Part shown: positions 18,225 through 28,165 of the stretch, piece after piece
Layout of the letters: each line of letters begins with the position of its first letter
How positions within the stretch are numbered: the stretch's first letter is position 1
NCBI GenBank assembly: GCA_965183835.1
Contig: CBCYME010000008.1
Location: forward strand, 26,711-90,710
Direction: 5' to 3'
Length of the DNA stretch: 64,000 nt
DNA from: OMPR01 sp965183835
Lineage (GTDB): Bacteria > Pseudomonadota > Alphaproteobacteria > Rhodobacterales > Rhodobacteraceae
Notes under the pieces: model-generated
Database searches by the model: none
Told to the model about the DNA's origin: nothing
Seen by the model: the letters and a program-made list of their open reading frames with translations, nothing else
Translations under genes and position numbers: made by a program

Positions 18225-19809
18225 TGCGCAACACACAGACCCGGTGGATCTGTTCATCATTGGTGGCGGCATCAACGGCTGCGGCATTGCCCGCGATGCA
18301 GCGGGTCGCGGTATGTCAGTGTCCTTGGCCGAGATGAACGATTTGGGGTCTGCGACCTCTTCGGCGTCAACCAAACTGTTTCACGGTGGCCTGCGGTATC
18401 TGGAGTTTCTCGAATTCCGCCTTGTGCGCGAGGCTTTGATAGAACGCGAGGTCCTCTTGCGTGCGATGCCGCACATCAGCTGGCCAATGCGATTTGTGCT
18501 GCCCTACCACGCGGATATGCGATTCGAGGCTGAAACACCCGTCTCGCGCATGTTGTCCCGCGTCATGCCGTGGATGAAGGGGCGCCGCCCCGCTTGGCTG
18601 ATCCGCATGGGCCTTTTCCTGTATGACACGCTTGGCGGGCGTAAGATCCTGCCTGCAACCACAACGCTGGATTTGCAGAGTGACCCGGTTGGGCGCCCTT
18701 TGAAAAACAAGTTCACAAAAGCGTATGAGTATTCAGACTGTTGGATCCAAGATTCCCGTCTGGTTGTTCTGAATGCCCGCGACGCCCAAGCACGGGGCGC
18801 TGAAATCTTGCCCCGGTGCAAAGTCGTCGGGATGGAGGTTCAGGGCGATCATTGGCTCGTAACGGTCCAGCGCGCAGATCACAGCACATTCACCCGTCGG
18901 GCCAAAATGGTTGTGAATGCGACGGGGCCATGGGTTGAGGACGTACTGAAGGGTGTCGCCGGTGCGTCCTCCTCTGATGGGGTGCGCCTGGTTCGGGGCA
19001 GCCACATCGTGACGCGCAAACTGTTTGATCATGACAAAAGCTATTTCTTTCAGGGCGAAGACGGGCGGATTATCTTTGCGATTCCGTATGAGGATGAATT
19101 CACCCTGATTGGAACCACCGATTCCGAACATTCAGATGCCGCGACCACGCCTCGGTGCTCAGAAGAAGAGCAAGCGTACCTGCTGGAATTCGCCTCGCAG
19201 TACTTTGAGGCTCCGATCTCGGCTGAGGATGTGGTCTGGACCTATTCCGGCGTGCGTCCCCTGTATGACGATGGTGCCAGTTCCGCCACCGCAGCCACCC
19301 GCGAATATGTGCTGCGGCTGGATCATTCGCAGGGTCCGCCAATGCTGAACGTGTTTGGCGGCAAAATCACCACCTACCGTAAATTGGCCGAGGCTGCGAT
19401 GGCGCAGGTGAAATCCGTTTTCCCAACCACGCCGAACGGCTGGACCGCAGGCGTTGCACTGCCGGGGGGTGACTTTCCCGTCGATGGCGTTGATGCGCTG
19501 ATTGAAACGCTATGCAAGCAGTATTCGTTTCTGCACCACGATTGGGCCCGACGCTTGGTTCGAACCTATGGAACTGAGGCAACCGCCATTCTTGGGGACG
19601 CAACAGCCGCCGCGGATTTGGGCGTTGATCTGGGCGGTACCCTGACCGGGGCCGAAATTGACTGGGTCATGGCCAATGAGTGGGTGCAAGAGGGCGATGA
19701 TTTCTTGTGGCGTCGCACGCGCATGGGACTGCACCTGTCGGATGCAGAGCGCGAAGCGGTTGCTGACTACATCAAAACGGCCCAAACCCCGGCTTTGACA
19801 GGGGGCTGA
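18217..19809 (+). CDS. glpD: aerobic glycerol-3-phosphate dehydrogenase
   Basis: A 530-residue membrane-associated flavoprotein that oxidises glycerol-3-phosphate to dihydroxyacetone phosphate and feeds electrons to quinone. The N-terminal FAD motif is DLFIIGGGINGCGIARDAAG. ASTKLFHGGLRYLE and NVFGGKITTYRKLAE are family signatures. It overlaps the upstream regulator, forming a two-gene operon. Confidence 0.96.
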   Translation: MTDAQHTDPVDLFIIGGGINGCGIARDAAGRGMSVSLAEMNDLGSATSSASTKLFHGGLRYLEFLEFRLVREALIEREVLLRAMPHISWPMRFVLPYHADMRFEAETPVSRMLSRVMPWMKGRRPAWLIRMGLFLYDTLGGRKILPATTTLDLQSDPVGRPLKNKFTKAYEYSDCWIQDSRLVVLNARDAQARGAEILPRCKVVGMEVQGDHWLVTVQRADHSTFTRRAKMVVNATGPWVEDVLKGVAGASSSDGVRLVRGSHIVTRKLFDHDKSYFFQGEDGRIIFAIPYEDEFTLIGTTDSEHSDAATTPRCSEEEQAYLLEFASQYFEAPISAEDVVWTYSGVRPLYDDGASSATAATREYVLRLDHSQGPPMLNVFGGKITTYRKLAEAAMAQVKSVFPTTPNGWTAGVALPGGDFPVDGVDALIETLCKQYSFLHHDWARRLVRTYGTEATAILGDATAAADLGVDLGGTLTGAEIDWVMANEWVQEGDDFLWRRTRMGLHLSDAEREAVADYIKTAQTPALTGG

Positions 19810-20060
19810 GCCCGAAAATCGCGTTAATCACTGCCAGTTCCTAGCCAGTATGCCGAGTTTTCGCCAAACTGGGTCAAAATGCGCGGCTTGTGTCAATTGA
19901 ACACGCGCGCTCTCTCCTTTACATGGTCGGTGTTCGCTTTGCCGCCGTTTGCGCGGCTCTGCCCGCATGATGCGGTGTGGACCGCGTAATCGTAGCCGCA
20001 GCAAAGCTGCACAGTCTCATCTCAAGTCTCACGCCTTATACGGGCGAAAAGGTAAGAAAA

Positions 20061-22282
20061 ATGGCCGATAAATCAAACTCCGACATATTGTATACCATTG
20101 TAGACGAAGCGCCCGAACTGGCGAGCGCGTCGCTGTTGCCGATCATTCGGACCTTTGCCAAGGCCGCTGATATCAACGTTGGCACCAAGGATATCTCACT
20201 GGCCGCACGAATCATTTCCACCTTTCCCGAGTCGCTGACCGACGCACAGCGTCAGGCAAACGATTTGGCTGAATTGGGTGAATTGGTGAAAACGCCTGCC
20301 GCCAACGTCATCAAGCTGCCCAACATCTCGGCATCCGTTCCACAGTTGGTTGCAGCCGTAACCGAACTGCAGGGTCAGGGCTATGCACTGCCCGACTACC
20401 CCGAAGAGCCCGGCACCGACGCAGAAAAAGCGATCCGCGCCCGCTATGATGGGATCAAAGGTTCTGCTGTGAACCCGGTTCTGCGCGAAGGCAACTCGGA
20501 CCGCCGTTCGGCCAAAGCTGTAAAGAACTACGCTCAGAACAACCCGCATTCGATGGGAAAATGGGAAATCGGACAGCAAGACCAAAGTGTCAGCTCGATG
20601 CCGGGCAATGATTTCTACGCAAACGAAGAAATCGGCGACAATCACAGCTGCGCAGGCAGGTGATGCAAAGATCGAATTCGTTGGCAAAGACGGCGCTGTC
20701 ACCGTTCTGAAAGACGGCTGGACCTTGGAAGAAGGCACCAGTCGCGGACGCAACATTCATGTCGGCCAAAGCGCTGGGCGCGTTCCTTGGCCGAAGCCAT
20801 CGACAGACACCAAAAAAGACGGCACCATGTTCTCGCTGCACATGAAAGCAACCATGATGAAGGTTTCGGACCCGATCATCTTTGGCCACGCTGTCAAAGC
20901 ATGGCTTGGCGCCTGTGTTCGAAAAATTCGGTGCCGAGCTGGACGCTTTGGGCGTGAACCCGAATTCTGGCATGGGTGACCTGCTGGACCGTGTTGCGGG
21001 CAACGCTGACATCATGGCCGCGATTGACGCTGTGACTGCGGATCGCCCCGGCATGTATATGGTCGACAGCGACAAAGGCATCACCAACCTGCACGTGCCA
21101 TCAGATGTGATCATCGACGCATCGATGCCTGCAGTTATTCGTGCTGGTGGTAAAGGCTGGGATGCAGCTGGCAACAAGGGTGACACCAACTGTGTGATCC
21201 CTGATCGCTGCTATGCAACCATCTATGATGAATCCATCAACTTCTTCAAAGCAAACGGCGCGCTGGATGTGACCACTGCCGGTTCCGTAGCGAACGTTGG
21301 TCTGATGGCGCAAAAAGCCGAAGAATATGGCTCGCACCCAACCACGTTTGAAGCATCTGCAGATGGCACCATCCGCATCGTTCTGGCCAATGGCGACACC
21401 CTGCACAGCCATGACGTAGAAGCTGGCGATATCTGGCGGTCTTGCACAGCCAAAAAGGCGCCCATCGAGAACTGGATCGAACTGGCGATGGATCGTCAGC
21501 GTTTGACCGGCTCCGAGGCGATTTTCTGGCTCGACGCGAACCGCGCCCACGATGCGCAGCTGATCGAATATGTTGAACCCGCGCTGGAAGCCGCAGGCGT
21601 GTCTGACAAATTCCAGATCATGGCCCCACGCGAAGCAACTGCGCAGTCGTTGAAAACCATCACAGCCGGGAACGACAGCATTGCCATCACCGGCAACGTT
21701 CTGCGCGACTACCTGACCGATCTGTTCCCAATTCTGGAACTGGGCACATCGGCCAAGATGTTGTCGATCGTCAAGCTGATGCAGGGCGGTGGTCTGTTTG
21801 AAACCGGCGCTGGCGGCTCCGCACCCAAGCATGTTCAGCAGTTGGTCGAAGAAAACCACCTGCGTTGGGACTCGATGGGTGAATTCTGCGCCTTGGGTGA
21901 ATCGCTGAACTTCCTCGCGGATGCACAGGGCAATGCCAAGGCGGGTGTTCTGGGTGTCGCAGCCGAGGCCGCGACCCAAGGCATTCTGGATCACAACCGC
22001 TCGCCATCGCGCAAAGTGGGTGAGCCCGACAACCGCGACAGCCACTACTGGTTCGCACGCTACTGGGCCGAAGCACTGGCAGCTCAGTCCGACGATGCAG
22101 ATCTGGCAGCGCATTTCGCACCAATGGCCAAAGCACTGGCAGATGGCGAAGCCGCGATCTTGGCTGAGCTGGCGGCGGCACAGGGCAAACCTGCGGATCT
22201 GGGTGGATATTTCCACACCGATCCTGCCAAAGCAGCGATTGTCATGCGCCCAAGCGCAACTCTGAATGCAATCATCGGCTAA
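20061..22282 (+). pseudogene. icd: monomeric NADP-dependent isocitrate dehydrogenase, frame broken by several small insertions
   Basis: The whole stretch encodes a monomeric-type (about 740-residue) isocitrate dehydrogenase, which converts isocitrate and NADP+ to 2-oxoglutarate, CO2 and NADPH. The start at 20061 (MADKSNSDILYTIVDEAP) has AAGG nine bases upstream. Family regions include GSAVNPVLREGNSDRRS, MFSLHMKATMMKVSDP and DNRDSHYWFARYWA. Between 20562 and 20908 the frame changes repeatedly. Comparison with the family pattern suggests extra bases near 20565, 20587-20588, 20628, 20740, 20790, 20805 and 20908. Removing these eight bases leaves 2,214 bases, exactly 738 codons. The rest is well preserved, so local sequencing error is more likely than decay. 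Confidence 0.88.
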
Positions 22283-22321
22283 GCTGTTCGATTGAGAAAA
22301 AGAAAAGGCGCCCGAGAAATT

Positions 22322-22352
22322 CTGCTGCATTCCAGACTCTGGGATGCGGCAG
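22322..22352 (+). terminator. hairpin downstream of icd
   Basis: CTGCTGCATTCC pairs with GGGATGCGGCAG (12 pairs, two of them G-U) around a 7-base loop, 40 bases after the icd stop. A T-rich stretch begins only about 12 bases later, so terminator function is likely but not certain. Confidence 0.45.
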
Positions 22353-22476
22353 GGGTCGTGCAAATTTTCTTTTCTTCGTCCGTGCGCAGGATGAATGCTT
22401 GCAATCCGGTAGCCCTTGCCGGTGAACTGAGCGCGGCTTCATTGAGCAACGCTCAGCTTTGAGATCTCTTGCGGGA

Positions 22477-22499
22477 TTGTTCCATTATTTGGGTAAGGC
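22477..22499 (+). repeat. left inverted repeat of IS6-like element
   Basis: Core TTGTTCCATTATTTGGG followed by TAAGGC; the reverse complement of 23293-23315 with two mismatches. It overlaps the end of the transposase fragment. Confidence 0.7.
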
Positions 22500-22640
22500 G
22501 TTCGCGGCCTTTGCATTCCGCTGCGCCGTCAGGCGAATGTCGATCACCCGCCGTAGGTGTCGACTGGGCGCCACAAGAATCGCCAGTTTCCGCCGACGCG
22601 GGTGTATGTTTCATCCACGTGCCAGTAGATTACCGGCCAT
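22485..22640 (-). pseudogene. IS6-family-like transposase fragment
   Basis: Read on the minus strand, this encodes VIYWHVDETYTRVGGNWRF then LWRPVDTYG, and after a one-base frameshift RVIDIRLTAQRNAKAANA. WHVDETY followed by a W-R-x-L-x-R-x-V-D pattern is the region of the first catalytic Asp in IS6-type DDE transposases. The N-terminal part and the rest of the catalytic domain are missing from this piece, so it cannot encode an active enzyme. Confidence 0.65.
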
Positions 22641-23196
22641 GATGTTCCAATTTTCTATGCTCATCCTGGTTTTCCTAATTTCACTAGGATACCAACCTTC
22701 CGCCGCCGAAACGGCTTATGACTTTCACTGGACGGTAAGGCATAAGCCCAATCCTGATAAGCCAGGGAAGAAAATCGGTAATTTCACCATCAGTAAGGTA
22801 TGGGTTAACAATTGCTTGTTGACATCAGAGCGCACGAGATACCGAAATCCTGTAAGATCGTTCTTGATACGAAAAACTAAGATCGAAGTGAATTTAACGA
22901 GTGTAGGAAGAACCAGATTCACTAATCTTAATGAGGACGAAAATCAAAAATTAAAAACGACACATTATGCGGATATTATGACGTTGTCTGGAAAGAAAGT
23001 TAGCAAGCTTAGTAGGATTGAAGACCTACGCGGGAGTAAAACTCTGAGTTTTCAGGACCCAAATATCCCACCAGATCTGTATCCACTTGGCCCAAATGTT
23101 ACTATCAGCCTTCCCTACGGGCTGAGCAATGATGTTTATCTAGAGCTGTCAAATCACATAGCTAAAAACTGCCAATATCGAGAGGTTGATGCATAA
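22639..23196 (+). CDS. orphan secreted protein inside the IS-like element
   Basis: A protein of 185-186 residues that I cannot assign to a family. The N-terminus (MMFQFSMLILVFLISLGYQPSAAET) is a signal peptide with a likely cut after PSAA, so the product should reach the periplasm or outside. The mature part is basic and polar with two cysteines (in NNCLLT and KNCQYR) that could pair. Two adjacent ATG codons (22639, 22642) are possible starts; the frame is open further upstream to 22459, but that part overlaps the transposase remnant and looks non-coding. The gene is visibly richer in A and T than its neighbours, consistent with transfer. Confidence 0.55.
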   Translation: MMFQFSMLILVFLISLGYQPSAAETAYDFHWTVRHKPNPDKPGKKIGNFTISKVWVNNCLLTSERTRYRNPVRSFLIRKTKIEVNLTSVGRTRFTNLNEDENQKLKTTHYADIMTLSGKKVSKLSRIEDLRGSKTLSFQDPNIPPDLYPLGPNVTISLPYGLSNDVYLELSNHIAKNCQYREVDA

Positions 23197-23292
23197 TTGG
23201 GAAGTGTTTCGTTCGGTCATAGTAAGGATCCCTCAGCTGTTGCTGACTTTGATCGTGCCGGATGACTCAATGCACTGCCCTGACCTCGCGCT

Positions 23293-23315
23293 GCCTTTCC
23301 CAAATAATGCAACAA
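23293..23315 (-). repeat. right inverted repeat of IS6-like element
   Basis: The reverse complement begins TTGTTGCATTATTTGGG, followed by AAAGGC; it matches the left repeat at 21 of 23 positions. It lies ten bases beyond the end of tex. Confidence 0.7.
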
Positions 23316-23325
23316 ACATATAAGC

Positions 23326-25682
23326 TTAGGATTTCTTAAAGGCATCCATCAAAGCGGCCCCCAAGGCCCCGCCGCTGTCTTTGGGGTTGGGTTTGGGGCT
23401 GGCGCGCATCGGCCCTTTGGACCCGCCACGACCGCCTTTGCCCTGGCCACCTTTGCCTTGACCGCCACCTTTGCGCGGACCAGCGTCACGGGCATTGCGA
23501 TCTTCGCGTGCCGACGCCCCACCATCCTTGCGCATGCTCATCGCGATCCGTTTGCGGGGCACATCGACCTCGGTGATGGTGACTTTGACCACCTGACCGG
23601 CCTTCACCACCTCATGCGGGTCTTTGACAAACCGGTCCGCCAGCTGGCTGACGTGAACCAGACCATCCTGATGCACCCCAACGTCAACAAAGGCACCAAA
23701 GGCCGCAACGTTAGTCACGGTCCCTTCCAGAACCATGCCGGGTTTCAGGTCTTTGATATCCTCAACCCCATCGGCAAAGCTGGCGGTAACAAAGCTGGGG
23801 CGCGGATCGCGACCGGGTTTTTCTAGTTCCGCAAAGATATCGCGTACGGTCGGCAGACCAAAGGTTTCATCAACAAACTGCTCGGCGCGCAGAGATTTCA
23901 GCGCCCCCTCGTCACCCATAATCTGGCGGATATCGCGCCCACAGGCGCTGACGATTTTGCGTGCGACGTTGTACGCCTCGGGGTGGACGGATGAGGCATC
24001 CAGCGGTTCTTTGCCATCGCGGATCCGCAAGAACCCAGCACATTGTTCATAGGCGCGCGGCCCCAAACGGGCGACTTTCAACAACTCACGCCGGGACTTG
24101 AACGCCCCGTTTGCGTCGCGGTGATTGACGATGGAATCTGCCAATCCAGGGCCAAGCCCCGAGACATGCGCCAACAGCGGGGCCGAGGCCATGTTCAGAT
24201 CCACACCAACCGCATTCACCACATCTTCGATCACCGCCTCTAGTGATTTGCCGAGACGGTGCTGATCAACGTCATGCTGATACTGACCAACGCCAATCGA
24301 CTTTGGCTCGATTTTAACCAGTTCCGCCAACGGATCCTGTAACCGGCGCGCAATCGAAACCGCCCCGCGCAATGAGACGTCCAGATCGGGGAATTCACGC
24401 GCGGCCAGTTCAGATGCCGAATAGACCGAGGCCCCGGCCTCGGACACCACCACTTTGGTTGGCGTTTTGACGGAGTTGGGGAGCAGCTTCAGAGTATCCG
24501 CAACCAACCGCTCGGTTTCGCGACTGCCGGTTCCGTTGCCAATCGCGATCAGGTCAACGCCATGCTGAGTGATCATCCGCAGGATCGACGCCTCGGACCC
24601 GCGCACATCGTTTTTGGGTTGGAACGGATAGATTGTGTCGGTCGCCAACAGCTTTCCGGTGGCGTCCACGATGGCCACTTTGACCCCGGTGCGAATGCCG
24701 GGATCCAAACCCAACGTGGCACGCGGCCCAGCCGGCGCGGCAAACAACAAGTCCTTGAGATTGCGCGCAAACACATTGATCGCCTCGTCCTGAGACCGGG
24801 CCCGCAGATCGGCCATCAATTCGACCATCATCGACAGGCTCAACTTAACCCGCCACGTCCAGCCCGCAACTTTGCGCAACCACAAATCGCCGGGACCCGT
24901 ACCACGGGTATGCAGATGGCTGGCAACCAATCCTTCGGCGCGATCCTTGCCTGTCTCTGGGTCCGGCGCGATGTCGAGTGTCACAACGCCCTCTTTTGAC
25001 GCGCGCAACATCGCTAAGGCCCGGTGCGAGGGTACTTTGGACCACAATTCCTGATGGTCGAAGTAATCCGAGAATTTAGCGCCACTTTGTTCCTGGCCCG
25101 CAATCACTTTAGAGGTTAAAAGCGCCTCGCGTTGCATGAACGACCGCAGTTCCCCCAGCAGACCGGCATTTTCGGTCAGCTTTTCGGTGATGATATCGCG
25201 AGCCCCATTCAGCGCGTCTTTGGTGGTGGCGACGGCCCCTGTCACATAGGCGGTTGCCAGTGTCTCAGGGTCTGCCATGCGATCCGCAAGAATGGCATCT
25301 GCCAACGGTTCCAACCCATTTTCCGCGCAATCATTGCTTTGGTCCGGCGCTTGGGTTTGTAGGGCAGATAAATATCTTCGAGCTGTGCCTTGGTGTCGGC
25401 CTTGGCAATGGATTTGCTCAGATCATCGGTCAGTTTGCCCTGATCCTTGATCGACCCCAGAATGGTTTGGCGGCGCGCCTCCAGTTCGCGCAGATACACT
25501 AAGCGATCCGAAAGAGTGCGCAGTTGTGTGTCATCCAGCCCGCCAGTCGCCTCTTTCCGGTACCGGGCCACAAAGGGAACGGTTGACCCTTCATCCAACA
25601 ATTTGACCGCAGCGCCAACCTGATCGGGGCGAGCGTTGATTTCAGTGGCGATCGTGCGTGCAATGCGGTTGGCAGTGTCCAA
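23326..25682 (-). pseudogene. tex: Tex family RNA-binding transcription accessory protein, frame broken by one base near 25313
   Basis: Two frames together encode Tex, a conserved cytosolic nucleic-acid-binding protein. The N-terminal frame has the helical domain (TANRIARTIATEINARPDQ) and ends in PYKPKRRTKAMIARKMG. The second continues EPLADAILADRMADPETLA, then the YqgF-like domain (LGLDPGIRTGVKVAIVDA), helix-hairpin-helix repeats and a C-terminal S1 domain (GTVTNVAAFGAFVDVGVHQ) with a Gly/Lys-rich tail. One base is missing near 25311-25314; restoring it gives 785 residues, the normal length. The start is a TTG at 25682 with AAGGA seven bases upstream. Sequencing error is the likeliest cause. 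Confidence 0.88.
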
Positions 25683-25890
25683 GGCGGCGTCCTTTTGGCG
25701 GCAAGTGGGATATCCTGTGTAACGCTGCTTGGACCAAGAGGCCAATTGTTTCAGGGGTGATTTTTGGGCCGCGCAGGGGACGTAAGCGGAAAACCGATGG
25801 ATAACCCAACCTCACAGGATCCTGTGTTGCCGTGGCCTCAAATAGAGGGGATAACCGGATCAGGCGAACATTGGCTTTGGATTATTTGTG

Positions 25891-26688
25891 ATGCGTATTT
25901 TAGTGTGTGCGGTGTTGGCTTTGGCCGTGGTTTCCAGTTGTGGGCGGTCACGCGCGCCAGAGCCGGAACCGGTTGCGGCCGTTCCAACCTATGTTCCTGA
26001 TAGCGTCATCCAATACCCCAAATTCGGGGACAGCGATCCCCACCCATGGGAGGGGCGGACACCCTATTCTTACCCCGTTCATGGGATCGACGTGTCCCGC
26101 TGGCAAGGCGATATTGATTGGCGCACGGCCCGCGCGGCGGGGGTTTCCTTTGCCTTTATCAAAGCCACCGAAGGCGGTGATTTCCTGGACCCTATGTTCA
26201 AAACACACCTAAGCGGCGCCAAACGTGCCGGAATGCGGTACGGGGCATATCACTATTATTACTTCTGCCGCCCGGCCGAGGAACAAGCCCGCTGGTTTAT
26301 TAAGAATGTTCCACGCGATGATCGGGCCCTGCCGCATGTTTTGGATATGGAATGGACCCCGCATTCCAAAACCTGCACGCTGCGCCCGGACGGGGCCACC
26401 GTGCGCGCCGAAGCCAAGAAGTTTCTGAGCATTCTGGAAAAGCATTACGGGCGTCGCCCGGTGGTTTATTCCACGGTGGACTTTTACAAAGACACTGGCA
26501 TTGGCAAGCTGAAGGGCACCGATTTCTGGTTGCGATCAGTCGCCGCGCACCCGCGCAAAACCTATCCAAGGTCGGTTTGGGCGTTCTGGCAATACACCGG
26601 CACGGGTATTGTCCCAGGCATCACAGGGCCTGTCGATATCAATGTGTTCCGTGGCTCGCCCGAGACATGGGCGCGGTGGGCGCAGTAG
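25891..26688 (+). CDS. GH25-family lysozyme-like lipoprotein
   Basis: A 265-residue glycoside hydrolase family 25 protein that should cleave peptidoglycan between MurNAc and GlcNAc. The N-terminus MRILVCAVLALAVVSSC ends in a lipobox (VSSC, Cys17), so it is probably membrane-anchored in the periplasm. Catalytic-site motifs are visible: GIDVSRWQGDIDW, AFIKATEGGDF, HVLDMEW (acidic pair) and VWAFWQYTGTG. A GTG one codon upstream is an alternative start. It stands alone between tex and bioR. Confidence 0.9.
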   Translation: MRILVCAVLALAVVSSCGRSRAPEPEPVAAVPTYVPDSVIQYPKFGDSDPHPWEGRTPYSYPVHGIDVSRWQGDIDWRTARAAGVSFAFIKATEGGDFLDPMFKTHLSGAKRAGMRYGAYHYYYFCRPAEEQARWFIKNVPRDDRALPHVLDMEWTPHSKTCTLRPDGATVRAEAKKFLSILEKHYGRRPVVYSTVDFYKDTGIGKLKGTDFWLRSVAAHPRKTYPRSVWAFWQYTGTGIVPGITGPVDINVFRGSPETWARWAQ

Positions 26689-26720
26689 GCCTGAAACCCT
26701 AAGAATGCATGAAAAATCAG

Positions 26721-26749
26721 TGCAAACAGGTCGTAGAGACTTGTTTGCA
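26721..26749. promoter_or_regulatory. 29-base palindrome upstream of bioR
   Basis: TGCAAACAGGTC and GACTTGTTTGCA form an inverted repeat (11 of 12 pairs) around GTAGA, 25 bases before the bioR start. No T tract follows, so an operator is more likely than a terminator of the preceding gene. It does not resemble the TTATAGATAA boxes. Confidence 0.45.
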
Positions 26750-26774
26750 TACGTAGGGTTTCGTATCAAAACTC

Positions 26775-27386
26775 ATGTCGCAAAATGCCAAATCCACCAT
26801 TTCGGATCAGATAACCCAAAGCCTGACAGATCAGATTGTGCGCGGTGATCTGGCTGCGGATGAAAAGCTGCGTCAGGACCATATCGCGACGGCGTTCAAG
26901 ACCAGCCACGTTCCGGTGCGAGAGGCTCTATTGCGGCTCGAGGCCAAGGGGCTGGCTGTCAGCCTGCCGCGTCGTGGCACCCGCGTGGCCCCGTTTGACC
27001 CCGCCAACATGCGCGAAATTCGCGAGATGCGATTGGCCTTGGAACCCGTTGCGTTAAGCCACTCTATTGCTCACATGTCGCCCGTGCAAAAACAACAAGC
27101 GGAACTGGCGCGACTGGCCTGTGACGAGGCAACCGATCTGGCCACATGGGAACATGAAAACCGTCGGTTTCACATGGCTATTCTGGCAGGCTGTGACATG
27201 CCCAGAATGCTAGCCGAAATTGCTGATCTGCAAACGCTTGCGGCGCGTCATCTTTTGGCAACATACAGCAGCCGGTGGGAGGCGCGCGCCGATCGGGATC
27301 ATCGCGCGATCATGGCGGCGATAACGCGTCGTGATGTAGAAACCGCCGTGTCTGTGCTGCGTAAACACCTGTCCCGCTTGGGTTAA
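26775..27386 (+). CDS. bioR: GntR-family biotin regulator BioR
   Basis: A 203-residue GntR/FCD protein. The N-terminal winged helix (residues about 8-70) includes LRQDHIATAFKTSHVPVREALLRLEAKG in pieces; the C-terminal FCD region has HENRRFHMAILAGCDMPRML. In alphaproteobacteria lacking a BirA repressor domain, BioR represses biotin genes at TTATMKATAA sites (established knowledge). Two such sites precede bioB here, and the gene lies tail to tail with the biotin operon, overlapping bioC by four bases. Identification as BioR rests on this context and the fold. Confidence 0.78.
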   Translation: MSQNAKSTISDQITQSLTDQIVRGDLAADEKLRQDHIATAFKTSHVPVREALLRLEAKGLAVSLPRRGTRVAPFDPANMREIREMRLALEPVALSHSIAHMSPVQKQQAELARLACDEATDLATWEHENRRFHMAILAGCDMPRMLAEIADLQTLAARHLLATYSSRWEARADRDHRAIMAAITRRDVETAVSVLRKHLSRLG

Positions 27387-28165
27387 CCCCGTTTTCGGGC
27401 GACCAACCACACCGGCGCATAGGTCAACGAAACCGTGGATCCATCGCCAAACATTTCAGTATAACGATCTTCAAACTCGCTCAGCCGGGCACGCGTCCAT
27501 CTGCCTTTGGCCTTACCGTTCACGCCCGTCGCGCGCAGGTGGCGCAGCACGTCTCGCGGGCTGGCAAATCGCATGACGTCTTTGGTCTCGGCCAAGTGGT
27601 GTATGTCGATATCTCCGGGCAGCATTGCCTGCCAATCCGTCGGGGTGACATAACTCGGCGCAGCTGACCCCGACCCCAAGGTCGCCAGCTCAGGAAAATG
27701 GGCGGGGGTAAAGCTCGATAACGCCAGCCAGCCACCGGGGCGCAAGTGGTCGGTCAAACGGTGCATCAAACCGGAGAGGTCTTCGACCCATTGCACGGTC
27801 GAGGCCGACGCGATCAAGTCAAGGTGCCGGGGCAACTCAACGTCTTGGATCGGCCCGGAGACAAAGTTCTGTGCCAAGGGGGCAGCAAGGGTCGCGCAGT
27901 CTGGAACCAAGTCATTCAAAAGCAGCGTTTCAATATTGAACGCATTGCACAGCTGTTGGGTCAGGTGCCCCGTACCACAGCCAAATTCCAGAACGTTTTC
28001 AAACGTATTCTGCGAATCGACCCGCAATTTTGCGATATGCAGATGATCCGAAAGGGTTAGGGCAATGCGCGCCTGAGCTTGGGCATGATCGTGATAGCTG
28101 GGCAAGCCGCGCGCAAAGCTAGTTTGGACGCGGGTCATATCTGTGAATGACTGCAGGTCTTTCAT
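27383..28165 (-). CDS. bioC: malonyl-ACP O-methyltransferase BioC
   Basis: A 260-residue SAM-dependent class I methyltransferase with the SAM-binding motif ENVLEFGCGTGHLTQQL and QWVEDLSGLMHRLTDHLRPGGWLALSSF in the expected order. BioC methylates malonyl-ACP so that the fatty-acid machinery can build a pimeloyl chain. It is the last gene of the bioBFDAGC operon and overlaps bioG by four bases. Next to BioG, this role is more likely than any other methyltransferase activity. Confidence 0.85.
   Translation of the reverse strand: MKDLQSFTDMTRVQTSFARGLPSYHDHAQAQARIALTLSDHLHIAKLRVDSQNTFENVLEFGCGTGHLTQQLCNAFNIETLLLNDLVPDCATLAAPLAQNFVSGPIQDVELPRHLDLIASASTVQWVEDLSGLMHRLTDHLRPGGWLALSSFTPAHFPELATLGSGSAAPSYVTPTDWQAMLPGDIDIHHLAETKDVMRFASPRDVLRHLRATGVNGKAKGRWTRARLSEFEDRYTEMFGDGSTVSLTYAPVWLVARKRG

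Larger units (their letters stand above)
22477..23315. mobile_element. degenerate IS6-like element carrying an orphan gene
   Basis: An 839-base segment bounded by 23-base inverted repeats that match at 21 positions. Inside, on the minus strand, are a candidate start of a transposase gene near the right end (ATG at 23220, reading MTERNTSQ) and an internal transposase piece near the left end (WHVDETY). Between them lies an AT-rich gene unlike its neighbours. No flanking target duplication was seen. I infer an insertion sequence whose transposase was largely replaced by other DNA. Confidence 0.6.
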
